Positions 26,698 to 35,450 of a DNA stretch of 64,000 bases are shown piece by piece. Source of the stretch: Thauera propionica (lineage in GTDB: Bacteria > Pseudomonadota > Gammaproteobacteria > Burkholderiales > Rhodocyclaceae); the NCBI RefSeq assembly GCF_002245655.1, contig NZ_NOIH01000014.1, forward strand, positions 90,678-154,677, given 5' to 3'. Below the pieces are notes generated by a model that had not been told where the DNA came from, did not search any database, and worked only from the letters and a program-made list of their open reading frames with translations. The translations under genes were made by a program, and so were the position numbers. Each line of letters opens with the position of its first letter. Positions within the stretch are counted from its first letter, which is position 1.

Positions 26698-26735
26698 CGC
26701 CCCGCAGATCCGGAAGGACTGCGGGGCGTTCTGTT
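26698..26735 (+). terminator. Rho-independent terminator
   Basis: CGCCCCGCAG (26698-26707) and CTGCGGGGCG (26719-26728) form a perfect 10-bp stem followed by a T-rich run. It lies just outside the right end of the element. No clear gene precedes it; it may have served a transcript interrupted or displaced by the insertion. Confidence 0.75.
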
Positions 26736-26751
26736 TTACGGGCACTTCACG

Positions 26752-26781
26752 AAAAAAGGCCTCCCTCTTGCGAGGAAGGCC
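26752..26781 (-). terminator. Terminator of the PEP-CTERM gene
   Basis: On the minus strand, a GGCCTTCCTC...GAGGGAGGCC hairpin is followed by six T residues, 33 bases after the PEP-CTERM stop codon. Confidence 0.8.
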
Positions 26782-26813
26782 CCAAGTACCTCACACCAAA
26801 TCAGGATGGCGTA

Positions 26814-27824
26814 TCAGCTACGCAGCTTGCGACGCCCCGCGCCCAGGCCCAGCAGACCGATACCGAGCAGGGCAAGCACACCGGGCTCGGGCACCTGCGT
26901 GGGCGGGATGTTGATGATGTTGACCAGCGCGAGTTCTTCACCACCCGAATCCAGACCCGTCATGCGCAGCTGGAAGTACAACTCGTAGCCGTTGTCGTAA
27001 TTGCGCAGATCGAGCTCAGGTGCGTAGGCGAAGAAGTCAGGCTTGCCGCTACCGACGTTGTTGTCGACGTTCATCGTGCACAGACCGCTCAAATCGCAGC
27101 TCGGGTTGCCCGGATCAAACCAGTTGACCACGACCGTCGGGTACGCCGTAACGAAAGAGTCCTCGTCGTAGGTTTTCACGTTGAAGACGTTGTCGAAGGC
27201 GAAGGTGTCGATAACGGTCTTGCCGATGATCTTGCCGTCTTCGTCACGCACGACATCGGTCACGATCTCGAATACGCCGTTCAGGGACAGCAGGTTCCTG
27301 GCCGTGTTGTTGAGGTCGAACGAGAACACCGGCGAGTAGTTGCCTTCGCCCAGGAAGCTCTTCAGATCGCCCACGGTCACGACCGCGTCGAACGGCCACT
27401 CGCCCAGGTAGAGCGTGTCGTTCTTCGGCGTCTGGTCGCCGTCCGGCGAGGGGTTCTGGTTGTCGCCCGTACCGCCGGTGGCGGGCGGCAGCGCGCCGTT
27501 GTTCGATTCATTGAACGAGAACAGCTTGACGATCTGGCCGGAACCGAAGGACGGCAGGCTGCTCCATTCCGAGAACTCGGAATAGCCGTAGCTCGAGAGC
27601 TGGGTCAGGGCGTTCACCGAGTAGGAGATGTAGTCGTCGTGCTGGCTGGCGACGTAAACCTTGGCGCCGGTCGAAGTCGTGACGCACAGCAGGTTGGCAA
27701 GATTCGGGTCGGGGAAACCACAGCTCGACACCGGCGGCAGCGACAACGCGTGGGCGGCACCCGCACTCATGAACGTACCCGCAAGCAGGGCTGTCGCACA
27801 AAGCGTTTTTGTCATTTTTTTCAT
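26814..27824 (-). CDS. PEP-CTERM sorting-domain protein
   Basis: This 336-residue exported protein has a signal peptide (MKKMTKTLCATALLAGTFM, cleavage after AHA). Its end, VPEPGVLALLGIGLLGLGAG followed by a basic RRK tail, is the PEP-CTERM exosortase sorting signal. The central part is Asp/Asn/Gly-rich with no catalytic motif seen. PEP-CTERM proteins are processed by EpsH/exosortase and tied to exopolysaccharide or floc formation. AGGGGA precedes the ATG. A canonical sigma-54 promoter lies at 27859-27874. The exosortase gene is not in this window. Confidence 0.93.
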   Translation of the reverse strand: MKKMTKTLCATALLAGTFMSAGAAHALSLPPVSSCGFPDPNLANLLCVTTSTGAKVYVASQHDDYISYSVNALTQLSSYGYSEFSEWSSLPSFGSGQIVKLFSFNESNNGALPPATGGTGDNQNPSPDGDQTPKNDTLYLGEWPFDAVVTVGDLKSFLGEGNYSPVFSFDLNNTARNLLSLNGVFEIVTDVVRDEDGKIIGKTVIDTFAFDNVFNVKTYDEDSFVTAYPTVVVNWFDPGNPSCDLSGLCTMNVDNNVGSGKPDFFAYAPELDLRNYDNGYELYFQLRMTGLDSGGEELALVNIINIPPTQVPEPGVLALLGIGLLGLGAGRRKLRS

Positions 27825-27858
27825 TTCAATCCCCTGGGACAGTGAGTAACTCAGCTAA

Positions 27859-27874
27859 TGCAATCCCCGCGCCA
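27859..27874 (-). promoter_or_regulatory. Sigma-54 promoter of the PEP-CTERM gene
   Basis: On the minus strand TGGCGCGGGGATTGCA has GG and GC separated by exactly 10 bases and matches the -24/-12 consensus TGGCACGNNNNTTGCW at all but one defined position. Transcription would start about 20-25 bases before the ATG. Confidence 0.8.
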
Positions 27875-28069
27875 GATTTAGCATGAATATTTTTCTCCTT
27901 GCTCAACGAGCACTTAGTCTAAAACGCCGCAAATCACCCAAAATGGGCAATCCGGAAGTGTAAAGAAATCCGACACGGCGCAGCGTGAGTGTGAGGGCGG
28001 GCCCAGCATTCAACCGGCCGTTCCAGCTCGCGTCGGACGGGCTGTACCTCATGGCAGCCGGCGCGGCGC

Positions 28070-28960
28070 CTACTTCAGCGCAGTCCGCAGCAGCGCACGA
28101 ATCCAGGGCCAGCGGCTCAGCACCAGCGCGGCGAAGATGAGGCCACAGCCGACGAACTGAAGGGTGGTCATGCGCTCGCCAAACCACCACGCCGCGACGA
28201 TGGCGGTCCACATCGGCTCCAGCATCAGGATCACCGCGGCGTGGCTGGGCGTGGTCAGGCTCTGGCCGTAGAGCTGGACGAAGAAGCGCAAGGTCGTCGC
28301 GATCAGGGCGCTCGCCAGCAGCCAGCCGAGCACTGGTGTGCTGACGGCGTCGGGCCAGCTCTCGGTGAGGGCGGAGAGCGGCAGCATCAGCCCCCCGACC
28401 ATCGAGACCTGTATCGCGCTCAGCGCCAGCGGCGACACGTTGCGCACCACACGGCTGTTGAGATTGAGCAGGATCGCAAACACCACGGCCGCGGCGATGA
28501 AGAACCACTGCCCCGGCTCGAAGCGGAAGCCATGCTCGAGCGACAGGCAGGCGAAGCCGCCGAGCGCGACCGGCATCGCGACCCAGGTCAGGCGCGGCGG
28601 ACGGTCGCCGAAGAACAGCCGGCCAATGAGCGGCACCAGCACGATGCCAAGGCTGGAGATGAAGGCACCCTCCCCGAGGTGGCGTGCATGTTCGAGGCCC
28701 TTGATCCAGAACGCCATCGCCACCGCGAACAAGGTGCCAACCAGCAGCGAACCACGCAGCCCCGCACGGTCGAGCGCACGCAACTGGTTCCAGCCCAAAG
28801 CCGCGAGCACCACGCCGGCCAGCAGGAAGCGCACGCCCACGAACTGCAACGGCGGCATGCCCGCCAGCGCTTCCTTGGAAAAGATCCACCCCGCGGCGGC
28901 AACCAGCGTGGCGAGGACGAGCAGCAGGTCCGCCTTCAGCGGATGGTCGCCGGACGACAC
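28070..28960 (-). CDS. EamA/DMT-family permease
   Basis: With the GTG start at about 28960 (VSSGDHPLKADLLLVLATL) the protein has about 297 residues and ten hydrophobic segments, the size of a two-repeat EamA transporter. Hallmarks include IFSKEALAGMPPLQFVGVRFLLAG in the first half and MLEPMWTAIVAAWWFGERMT in the second. The substrate is unknown; many relatives export metabolites. It starts just after the regA stop codon, so it may be read from the regBA message. A longer upstream start would overlap regA by over 100 bp and lacks hydrophobic character. Confidence 0.85.
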   Translation of the reverse strand: MSSGDHPLKADLLLVLATLVAAAGWIFSKEALAGMPPLQFVGVRFLLAGVVLAALGWNQLRALDRAGLRGSLLVGTLFAVAMAFWIKGLEHARHLGEGAFISSLGIVLVPLIGRLFFGDRPPRLTWVAMPVALGGFACLSLEHGFRFEPGQWFFIAAAVVFAILLNLNSRVVRNVSPLALSAIQVSMVGGLMLPLSALTESWPDAVSTPVLGWLLASALIATTLRFFVQLYGQSLTTPSHAAVILMLEPMWTAIVAAWWFGERMTTLQFVGCGLIFAALVLSRWPWIRALLRTALK

Positions 28961-28965
28961 CCGGC

Positions 28966-29508
28966 TCAGGCTCCGGACGGCGGACGGGCGAGCTTTCGCT
29001 GAAGGGTGCGGCGATGCATCTGCAGCGCGCGCGCAGTGGCGGAAATGTTGCCTTCGTGTTCGGCCAGCACGCGCTGGATGTGCTCCCACTCCAGGCGGTC
29101 GACCGATAGCGGCGCATCGGGCGCACGGTCGTCGATGACCACGTCCTCGGCGCGCAGGGCCTTGATGATGGCGTCCACTTCAGCCGGCTTGGCCAGGTAC
29201 TGGATGGCCCCCAGCTTCACCGCGTCGACCGCGGTGGCGATGCTGGCGTAACCGGTCAGCACCAGGATGCGCGCCCCAGGGCTTGCCTCGAGCAACGGAC
29301 GGATGAGCTTGAGCCCGGACTCGCCGCCGATGTTCAGGTCGAGCACGATGAACTCGGGCGAATGATCCTGAGCCAGTTCCAGCGCGCCCTCGCTGTCGGT
29401 CGCGCCATAGGTGTCGAAGCCGCGCTGCGCCAGCGCCCGGACCAGCACGCGATTGAAAGCGGAGTCGTCATCGACGACAAGCAGGGTCGGAGCGTGTTCA
29501 ACGGTCAT
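28966..29508 (-). CDS. regA: RegA/ActR-type response regulator
   Basis: The 180-residue protein has an N-terminal receiver (LLVVDDDSAFNRVL; phospho-acceptor Asp in FIVLDLNIGGESG; Thr in VLTGYAS; Lys in LAKPAE) and a C-terminal Fis-type helix-turn-helix (NISATARALQMHRRTLQRKL). RegA/PrrA/ActR regulators control redox-responsive respiration, including denitrification genes. It overlaps the sensor kinase gene by 4 bp (ATGA), a standard coupled pair. Its position just before the divergent nos cluster suggests, but does not prove, control of those genes. Confidence 0.92.
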   Translation of the reverse strand: MTVEHAPTLLVVDDDSAFNRVLVRALAQRGFDTYGATDSEGALELAQDHSPEFIVLDLNIGGESGLKLIRPLLEASPGARILVLTGYASIATAVDAVKLGAIQYLAKPAEVDAIIKALRAEDVVIDDRAPDAPLSVDRLEWEHIQRVLAEHEGNISATARALQMHRRTLQRKLARPPSGA

Positions 29509-30842
29509 TCGTCACTCATGCGCAGCGGTAGGACAAGGCGTGCAATGGTGCCACCGCCCGGGCGTGAATGGAACGACAGTTGTCCGCCATGATGTTCGAC
29601 AGCCGCATGCGCCAGCATCAGCCCCACGCCCATGCCCGAGGAATGACTGCCCGATGGCGCGTGCCGGGCAGCCACCACACGCTCGGGCGACAGCCCCGGA
29701 CCGCGGTCCGCGACCTCGACACGCAGCGCCCCCTCCGCCAGCCGGCCACGCACCTCCACCGCCTCGGTCGCCTGTCCGGCAGCGGCATTGGCGTTGGCAG
29801 CGTTGTCGATGAGGTTCTGCAGCGCCTCCCCCAGGCTGGCATCGGCGACGACGCCCTGCAGGGCGAGTTCCGGCGCGAGATCCAGGCGCAGCACGGCGGC
29901 AGGTCGCAAGCGCTGCCAGCGCGCCACGCATTCACGGACCCAGGCCGCCGCCGGCGCCTGCCCGCCGCCCTCGGCACGCTGCTGTCCCGTTTCCTGCGTC
30001 AGGCTGTTGAGAATGTCGCGGCAGTGATCGACCTGCTCGCGCATCAGTGCCACGTCCTCCTGGACCTCGGCCGGCAGGTCCCGCCGACGCGCCATCTCGT
30101 CCGCCAGGATGCGCAGGGTGCCCAGCGGCGTTCCCAATCGATGGGCCGCCCCTGCCGCCAGGTTGCCGAGACCGACCACGTAGGCGTCGCGCGCGCGCGC
30201 CGCCTGCGCCTCTGCCAGCGCAGCCTCTCCCCTGGCGATGGCCGCGTTCAGGCGGACGATGAACCACACGACGGTGACGGCAGCCAGCGCAAAGCTCACC
30301 CACATGCCGGCCAGGTGCCAGAACATGGCGGACGCAGCGTCAGCCAGATGGACCGGATGGTGGAACTCCCACAGCACGGCATAGACCCCGACAGCCACCA
30401 CGGCCAGCGCCCAGGCCTGGCGCGATGGCAGGATGGACGCGCCGACGGCGACGACGGGCAACAGCAGCGAAATGGCGGGGTTGGTCACACCTCCGCCGAA
30501 ATACAGGAAGGCCCCCCAGGCGACGAGGTCAAGCACGAGCTGCACGAAAGCGCCCCCCCGACCATCGAGCCAGCGCGCCAGGCCCGCCTGCAGCGCCAGA
30601 TTCACCGCGGCCAGCACCAGCGCGACGCCAAGGAGGGGCTGCGCGGGATGCCCCGGTGCCAGCAGCGGAAACGCAATCACCGCCATCGCCACCATGGCGC
30701 CAACCGAGAACCAGCGCAGCTGGAGCAGGCGGGAACGATCCAGGCGCACCGCTGCGATCGCCGCAGACGCCGCACGCGGCTCGCCGGCCGCGTCGGCCGA
30801 CGGGGCGTCCAAGCCAACCGGCTCGGCCGAAGGATGGGTCAT
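29505..30842 (-). CDS. regB: RegB/ActS-type redox sensor histidine kinase
   Basis: From the ATG at 30842 (MTHPSAEPVG) the protein has 445 residues, with six hydrophobic segments and then a kinase core. The RegB signature GGxxNP is visible in FGGGVTNPAISLL, the segment implicated in ubiquinone sensing. The phospho-acceptor His is in AAGAAHRLGTPLGTL, and ATP-binding motifs follow (QNLIDNAAN, DRGPGL, GMGVGLMLA). The redox Cys of classical RegB, expected just after the His box, is not seen at the usual place, so quinone sensing may dominate. Divergent from nosZ. Confidence 0.9.
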   Translation of the reverse strand: MTHPSAEPVGLDAPSADAAGEPRAASAAIAAVRLDRSRLLQLRWFSVGAMVAMAVIAFPLLAPGHPAQPLLGVALVLAAVNLALQAGLARWLDGRGGAFVQLVLDLVAWGAFLYFGGGVTNPAISLLLPVVAVGASILPSRQAWALAVVAVGVYAVLWEFHHPVHLADAASAMFWHLAGMWVSFALAAVTVVWFIVRLNAAIARGEAALAEAQAARARDAYVVGLGNLAAGAAHRLGTPLGTLRILADEMARRRDLPAEVQEDVALMREQVDHCRDILNSLTQETGQQRAEGGGQAPAAAWVRECVARWQRLRPAAVLRLDLAPELALQGVVADASLGEALQNLIDNAANANAAAGQATEAVEVRGRLAEGALRVEVADRGPGLSPERVVAARHAPSGSHSSGMGVGLMLAHAAVEHHGGQLSFHSRPGGGTIARLVLPLRMSDE

Positions 30843-30900
30843 GCCGTTGAAATCCTCAGAAGAATTGCCCGGATCACATGCCGGGCAAATGCATGCGTCT

Positions 30901-30914
30901 TTAACCCAGATCAA
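30901..30914 (-). promoter_or_regulatory. FNR/DNR-type box upstream of nosZ
   Basis: TTAACCCAGATCAA fits the FNR/NNR/DNR dyad (TTRAY-N4-RTCAA). It lies about 150 bases before the nosZ start, in the divergent region shared with regB. Matching boxes of the form TTNACNNNGAWCAA precede nosR and nosD. Confidence 0.65.
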
Positions 30915-30950
30915 GGTTTGCCCACGTGGCCAGACCTAGAGTGCACCTGC

Positions 30951-30976
30951 GACAAAACGCCACAGGACATTTTGTC
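30951..30976. promoter_or_regulatory. Inverted repeat in the nosZ leader
   Basis: GACAAAA (30951-30957) pairs with TTTTGTC (30970-30976) across 12 bases, about 90 bases upstream of nosZ. It could be a regulator site or an RNA stem; no further evidence. Confidence 0.4.
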
Positions 30977-31064
30977 ACAGGCATCCGCCCACCCTGCGCC
31001 ATGGCGCACGAACCCCGGATGACTGGACGAACACCGATCACGTCAGTAACGGGAGCGAAAGATC

Positions 31065-33020
31065 ATGAACGAAGACGCCAAGATGAACCAGGTCGACGCG
31101 ATGCCCGACCCGAGCCGCCGCAAGTTCCTCAATTCCGCCGCGCTTGCCGGCCTCGCCGGCGCCGGCCTGTCGGTCGGCCTGTCGGCCTGCAACAAGGAAT
31201 CGGCGCCCGCGCCGTCCGCGGCACCTGCAGCCGCGCCCGCTGCCGCGCCGAAGGCTGCAGCCAGCGACCTGCACCTGCACATGAAGCCGGGCGAACTCGA
31301 CACCTATTATGGCGTCTGGTCCGGCGGCCACTCCGGCGAATGCCGCATCCTCGGCCTGCCCTCGGGCCGCGAGATCAAGCGCATCCCGACCTTCAACGTC
31401 GACTGCATGAGTGGCTGGGGCATCACCAACGAGTCGAAGAAGATCATCGGCACCCGTCCGGACGGCCGCCTGAAGTACATGACCGGCGACACGCACCACA
31501 TCCACGGCTCGTACACCGACGGCACCTTCAACGGCAAGTACTTCTGGGTCAACGACAAGATCCACGGCCGGCTCGGCCGCATCCGCGGCGACATCTTCGA
31601 GTGCGACGCCATCACCGAGCTGCCCAACATCCAGGGCTTCCACGGCATCTTCCCGGACAAGCGCGACCCGGTCGACCCGGCGATCAACTACACCACCCGC
31701 GTGTTCTGCGGCAACGAGTTCCACATCCCGCAGCCGAACGACGGCCGCGACCTGGACGATCCGACCAAGTATTTCTGCCTCTTCACCTGCGTCGATGCCG
31801 AAACCATGGAAGTGCGCTGGCAGGCGAAGATCGACGGCAACATGGACCTCGTCGCCACCTCGTACGACGGCCGCTTCGCCGCATCGAACCAGTACAACAC
31901 CGAAGGCGGCGCGCGCTACGAAGACATGATGTCGGCCGAGATGGACGCCTGCGTGTTCTTCGACGTCGCCCGTGTCGAGCAGGCGATCAAGGACGGCAAG
32001 TTCATGACCATCGGCAGCTCGAAGGTGCCGGTCGTCGATGGCACCAAGGCCGCGAACACCGATCCGAAGACCGCACTGACCGGCTACGTGCCGGTGCCGA
32101 AGAACCCGCACGGCGTCAATGCCAGCCCGGACGGCAAGTACTTCATCTGCTCGGGCAAGCTGTCGCCCACCTGCACCGTGATCGAGCTGGCGAAGGTTGC
32201 CGACTGGTTCGACGGCAAGCTCGACGACATCCGCAAGGCTGTGGTCGCCGAAGTCGAAGTCGGCCTCGGCCCCCTGCACACCACCTTCGATGGTCGCGGC
32301 AACGCCTTCACCACGCTGTTCCTGGACAGCCAGATCGTGAAGTGGAATGTTGACAAGGCGATCCAGTTCTTCGGCGGCGACAAGAACGCGCAGTACGTGG
32401 TCGACCGTATCGACGTGCATTACCAGCCGGGCCACATCAACGCCTCGATGGGCGAGACGAAGGAAGCCGACGGCCAGTTCCTCGCGGTAGGCTGCAAGTT
32501 CTCCAAGGACCGCTTCCTGCCGGTCGGCCCGATGCACCCGGAGAACGAACAGCTGATCGACATCCGTGGCGAGAAGATGGTTCTGCTGGCGGACCACCCG
32601 GTGCATCCGGAACCGCACGACTTCATCATCGTCAAGCGCGACATCATCAAGACCAAGCAGGTCGGCACCCTCGACGACCACCCGCTGGCGGTGAAGGATG
32701 CGAAGGACTCGGGCGTGTTCCGCGATGGCAACAAGGTCACGGTCAAGATCGCCTCGCTGGCGCCGGCCTACACCCTGCGCGAGTTCGAGCTGAAGGTGGG
32801 CGACGAAGTCACCCTGATCCTGACCAACCTCGACAAGGTGGAAGACCTGTCGCACGGCTTCGCGATTCCGAAGTACGACATCAACTTCGTGGTGAACCCG
32901 CAGGAAACCAAGTCCGTCACCTTCAAGGCCGACAAGCCGGGTGTGTTCTGGGCCTACTGCACCCACTTCTGCCACGCGCTGCACCTGGAAATGCGTTCGC
33001 GCATGATCGTGCGTCCGTAA
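31065..33020 (+). CDS. nosZ: Nitrous oxide reductase (clade I, Tat-exported)
   Basis: NosZ reduces N2O to N2 in the periplasm using a four-copper CuZ centre and a binuclear CuA centre. The 651-residue protein begins with a twin-arginine signal (RRKFLNSAAL) after a 20-residue n-region, marking clade I. The propeller domain contains the CuZ His clusters (DTHHIHGS; YQPGHINAS and others). The cupredoxin domain ends with the CuA ligands CTHFCHALHLEM. It is the first gene of the nos cluster, followed by a terminator and then nosR. The gene is intact. Confidence 0.98.
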   Translation: MNEDAKMNQVDAMPDPSRRKFLNSAALAGLAGAGLSVGLSACNKESAPAPSAAPAAAPAAAPKAAASDLHLHMKPGELDTYYGVWSGGHSGECRILGLPSGREIKRIPTFNVDCMSGWGITNESKKIIGTRPDGRLKYMTGDTHHIHGSYTDGTFNGKYFWVNDKIHGRLGRIRGDIFECDAITELPNIQGFHGIFPDKRDPVDPAINYTTRVFCGNEFHIPQPNDGRDLDDPTKYFCLFTCVDAETMEVRWQAKIDGNMDLVATSYDGRFAASNQYNTEGGARYEDMMSAEMDACVFFDVARVEQAIKDGKFMTIGSSKVPVVDGTKAANTDPKTALTGYVPVPKNPHGVNASPDGKYFICSGKLSPTCTVIELAKVADWFDGKLDDIRKAVVAEVEVGLGPLHTTFDGRGNAFTTLFLDSQIVKWNVDKAIQFFGGDKNAQYVVDRIDVHYQPGHINASMGETKEADGQFLAVGCKFSKDRFLPVGPMHPENEQLIDIRGEKMVLLADHPVHPEPHDFIIVKRDIIKTKQVGTLDDHPLAVKDAKDSGVFRDGNKVTVKIASLAPAYTLREFELKVGDEVTLILTNLDKVEDLSHGFAIPKYDINFVVNPQETKSVTFKADKPGVFWAYCTHFCHALHLEMRSRMIVRP

Positions 33021-33073
33021 GCCTGCAAGGCACCCGTGCCGGGCGAAAGCCCGGCCGGCGGCAGAGTGTGTCG

Positions 33074-33100
33074 ACGAGGGGCTTCGCGCCCCTCGTTCCG
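33074..33100 (+). terminator. Terminator after nosZ
   Basis: ACGAGGGGC (33074-33082) and GCCCCTCGT (33088-33096) form a perfect 9-bp stem followed by TCCGTTTCC. It would separate nosZ from nosR transcription at least partly. Confidence 0.65.
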
Positions 33101-33163
33101 TTTCCGGGAGTCGTCCGGCATGCAGGTCTTCCGTGATGCCGCACGACAACGTACTGCGGCAAT

Positions 33164-33177
33164 TTGACGCGGAACAA
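33164..33177 (+). promoter_or_regulatory. FNR/DNR-like box upstream of nosR
   Basis: TTGACGCGGAACAA shares the pattern TTNACNNNGAWCAA with the boxes before nosZ and nosD. It ends 56 bases before the preferred nosR start. It is a weaker FNR-family match than the other two. Confidence 0.5.
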
Positions 33178-33233
33178 ATACACGCCGCGCTTCGGCGCCT
33201 AGACTCCATCGCAATTCTCTAATGGAGCGCATC

Positions 33234-35417
33234 ATGAAGCCCCTGTCCGCCCTGCGGGGCATCGCGATGGCGGCGATCCTCGCCACCGTTTCCCTGTTGT
33301 CCCCGCCCGCCGCAGCCCAGACCGCCTACGAGGCCAAGCTGCCGCCCGAGGTCAATACCGCCCCCGCGCTGTGCGATTACGTGCCCTGTACGGATGTACT
33401 GCCCGGTGCCACCAGCTTCTCCGAGCGCAAAGGCCAGCCACCCTACGTCGAGGGCTATGCCGAGGAGAACGGCCAACGCAAGCTCATTGGCTACGTCGTG
33501 CTGTCCACCGACGTCACCGACACCCCCGCGTACTCCGGCAAGCCGGTCGTTACCCTGATCGGTCTCACGCCGCAGGGCCACTTCGCCGGCATCAAGATCC
33601 TCAAGCATTCCGAGCCCATCCTGCTGCTCGGCATCCCCGAGTCCGCGCTGACCAAGTTCAACGATCAGTACCTGGGCCAGTTCGTCGGCGCCAATATCGA
33701 GATCGGCCGCTCGCGTCCCGAGGAAGACATGATCGGCCTCGACGCGATCTCGGGCGCCACGGTGACGGTGATCGCGCAGAACCAGGTCATGATGATGTCC
33801 GGTGCGGCAGTTGGCCGTCAGGTCGGCATCCTGGAAGCCACCGTGCGCCCCCAGGCGAACTTCGCCGATCGCGGCCGCAAGCTCGACTGGGCGACGCTGG
33901 TCAAGGAAGGCGCGGTGCAGCGCTTGACGGTGATGCCCGAGCAGGTCGGCCTGCCGCGGAGCAGTGAACCCTTCATCGACCTGTGGTACGGCTACCTGAA
34001 CCACCCCGAGGTGGGCCGCGCCATCATGGGCGAGACCGGCTGGCGCGACCTGATGGCACGCATCAAGGAGGGCGAGCACGCCCTGTTCGTGATCCGCACC
34101 GGCGGCAACGAGTCGTTCAAGGGCTCGGGTTTCGTGCGCGGCGGCATCTACGATCGCGTGCAGTTGCGCCAGGGCCAGGACGTGTTCACCTTCCGCGATC
34201 TCGACTACTACAACCTGTATGGAGTCTCCGCCCCGGGCGCGCCCTCCTTCAACGAGTCCGCGATCTTCATCGTGCGCTCGCCCGCCTTCTCCGGCGCATT
34301 CCCATGGAAGTTCATCTTCCTCGGCAACCGGATCGACCGGGAGACCGGCGCGCGTACCTTCGTTAACTTCGACAGGGAGTACTGGCTGCCCAGCGCCTAT
34401 CTGGAAGGCGGCCGCCCGGTGGTGAAGAAGCCGGACGCGCCCTGGGTGCGCGTGTGGAAGACCCGCGCCGTGGAGATCGGGCTGTTCGCCGCCCTGCTCA
34501 TCGCCGTGGCCGCAGTCTATGCGAACCGCGACGCACTCACCCGGCGCTCGACGCGCAAGAACAAGTGGCCGGTCAACGCCTTCAAGTACAGCGCATGGAT
34601 CATCAGCATCGGCTTCGTCGGCTTCGGCCTGCTCGCCCAGCCGTCCATCACGCAGGTGCTGACCTGGTTCCACTCGCTGCTGTTCCAGTGGCAGTGGGAG
34701 CTGTTCCTCACCGACCCCTTCATCTTCCTGTTCTGGATCTTCATCATCCTCACGGTGTTCGTGTGGGGCCGCGGTCTGTTCTGCGGCTGGCTGTGCCCCT
34801 TCGGCTCGCTGTCGGAGCTGCTGTACAAGGTGGGCCGTGCGATTGGCCTCAAGCGTTTCCAGTTCGCACTGCCGATGAAGTGGCACAACCGTTTGAAGTG
34901 GGTGAAGTACGCGGTGTTCTTTGGTCTGCTGGCGGTGTCGATGTTCTCGATGGGCCTGGCCGAGAAGCTGGCCGAAGTCGAGCCCTTCAAGACCACCTTC
35001 CTGGTCGGCCTGTTCAACCGCAGTTGGCCCTACACGCTGTTCGCCGCTGGGCTGCTCGGCCTGTCGATCTTCATGGAACGGCCGTTCTGCAAGTATCTGT
35101 GCCCGCTGGGGGCCGCGTTGGCCATGCCCTCGACCTTCCGCTGGTTCGGCCTGCGCCGCAAGCAGGAGTGCGACAGCTGCAAGGCCTGCGCAGTCGGCTG
35201 CGGCTCGCTGGCGATCGACGAAAAGGGCCGCATCGACCACCGCGAATGCATGCTGTGCCTGGACTGCATGGTGCTCTACACCGACGAGCACGCCTGCCCG
35301 CCGCTGGCGCAGGAACGCAAGCGCCGCACCAAGGCCGGCCTGGCGCTGACGCCGATCGGCAAGGACGGCTACTACATCCCGATCAAGCCGGTGGCGCCTG
35401 CCGCGCCCCGCGCCTGA
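33234..35417 (+). CDS. nosR: NosR, flavin/iron-sulphur membrane protein for N2O reduction
   Basis: NosR supports electron supply to, and expression of, NosZ. I choose the second Met (MKPLSALRGIAM), 6 bases after a GGAG ribosome site, giving 727 residues; an ATG at 33222 is also in frame. After a signal peptide comes the periplasmic FMN-binding domain with the flavinylation motif SGATVT. Membrane segments and two polyferredoxin-type Cys motifs (CGWLCPFG, CKYLCPLG) follow. The C-terminus has two 4Fe-4S clusters (CDSCKACAVGC and CMLCLDC). The domain order is complete. Confidence 0.96.
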   Translation: MKPLSALRGIAMAAILATVSLLSPPAAAQTAYEAKLPPEVNTAPALCDYVPCTDVLPGATSFSERKGQPPYVEGYAEENGQRKLIGYVVLSTDVTDTPAYSGKPVVTLIGLTPQGHFAGIKILKHSEPILLLGIPESALTKFNDQYLGQFVGANIEIGRSRPEEDMIGLDAISGATVTVIAQNQVMMMSGAAVGRQVGILEATVRPQANFADRGRKLDWATLVKEGAVQRLTVMPEQVGLPRSSEPFIDLWYGYLNHPEVGRAIMGETGWRDLMARIKEGEHALFVIRTGGNESFKGSGFVRGGIYDRVQLRQGQDVFTFRDLDYYNLYGVSAPGAPSFNESAIFIVRSPAFSGAFPWKFIFLGNRIDRETGARTFVNFDREYWLPSAYLEGGRPVVKKPDAPWVRVWKTRAVEIGLFAALLIAVAAVYANRDALTRRSTRKNKWPVNAFKYSAWIISIGFVGFGLLAQPSITQVLTWFHSLLFQWQWELFLTDPFIFLFWIFIILTVFVWGRGLFCGWLCPFGSLSELLYKVGRAIGLKRFQFALPMKWHNRLKWVKYAVFFGLLAVSMFSMGLAEKLAEVEPFKTTFLVGLFNRSWPYTLFAAGLLGLSIFMERPFCKYLCPLGAALAMPSTFRWFGLRRKQECDSCKACAVGCGSLAIDEKGRIDHRECMLCLDCMVLYTDEHACPPLAQERKRRTKAGLALTPIGKDGYYIPIKPVAPAAPRA

Positions 35418-35450
35418 TCCCGGTTCAACACATTCGAGGAGGATTCGATC

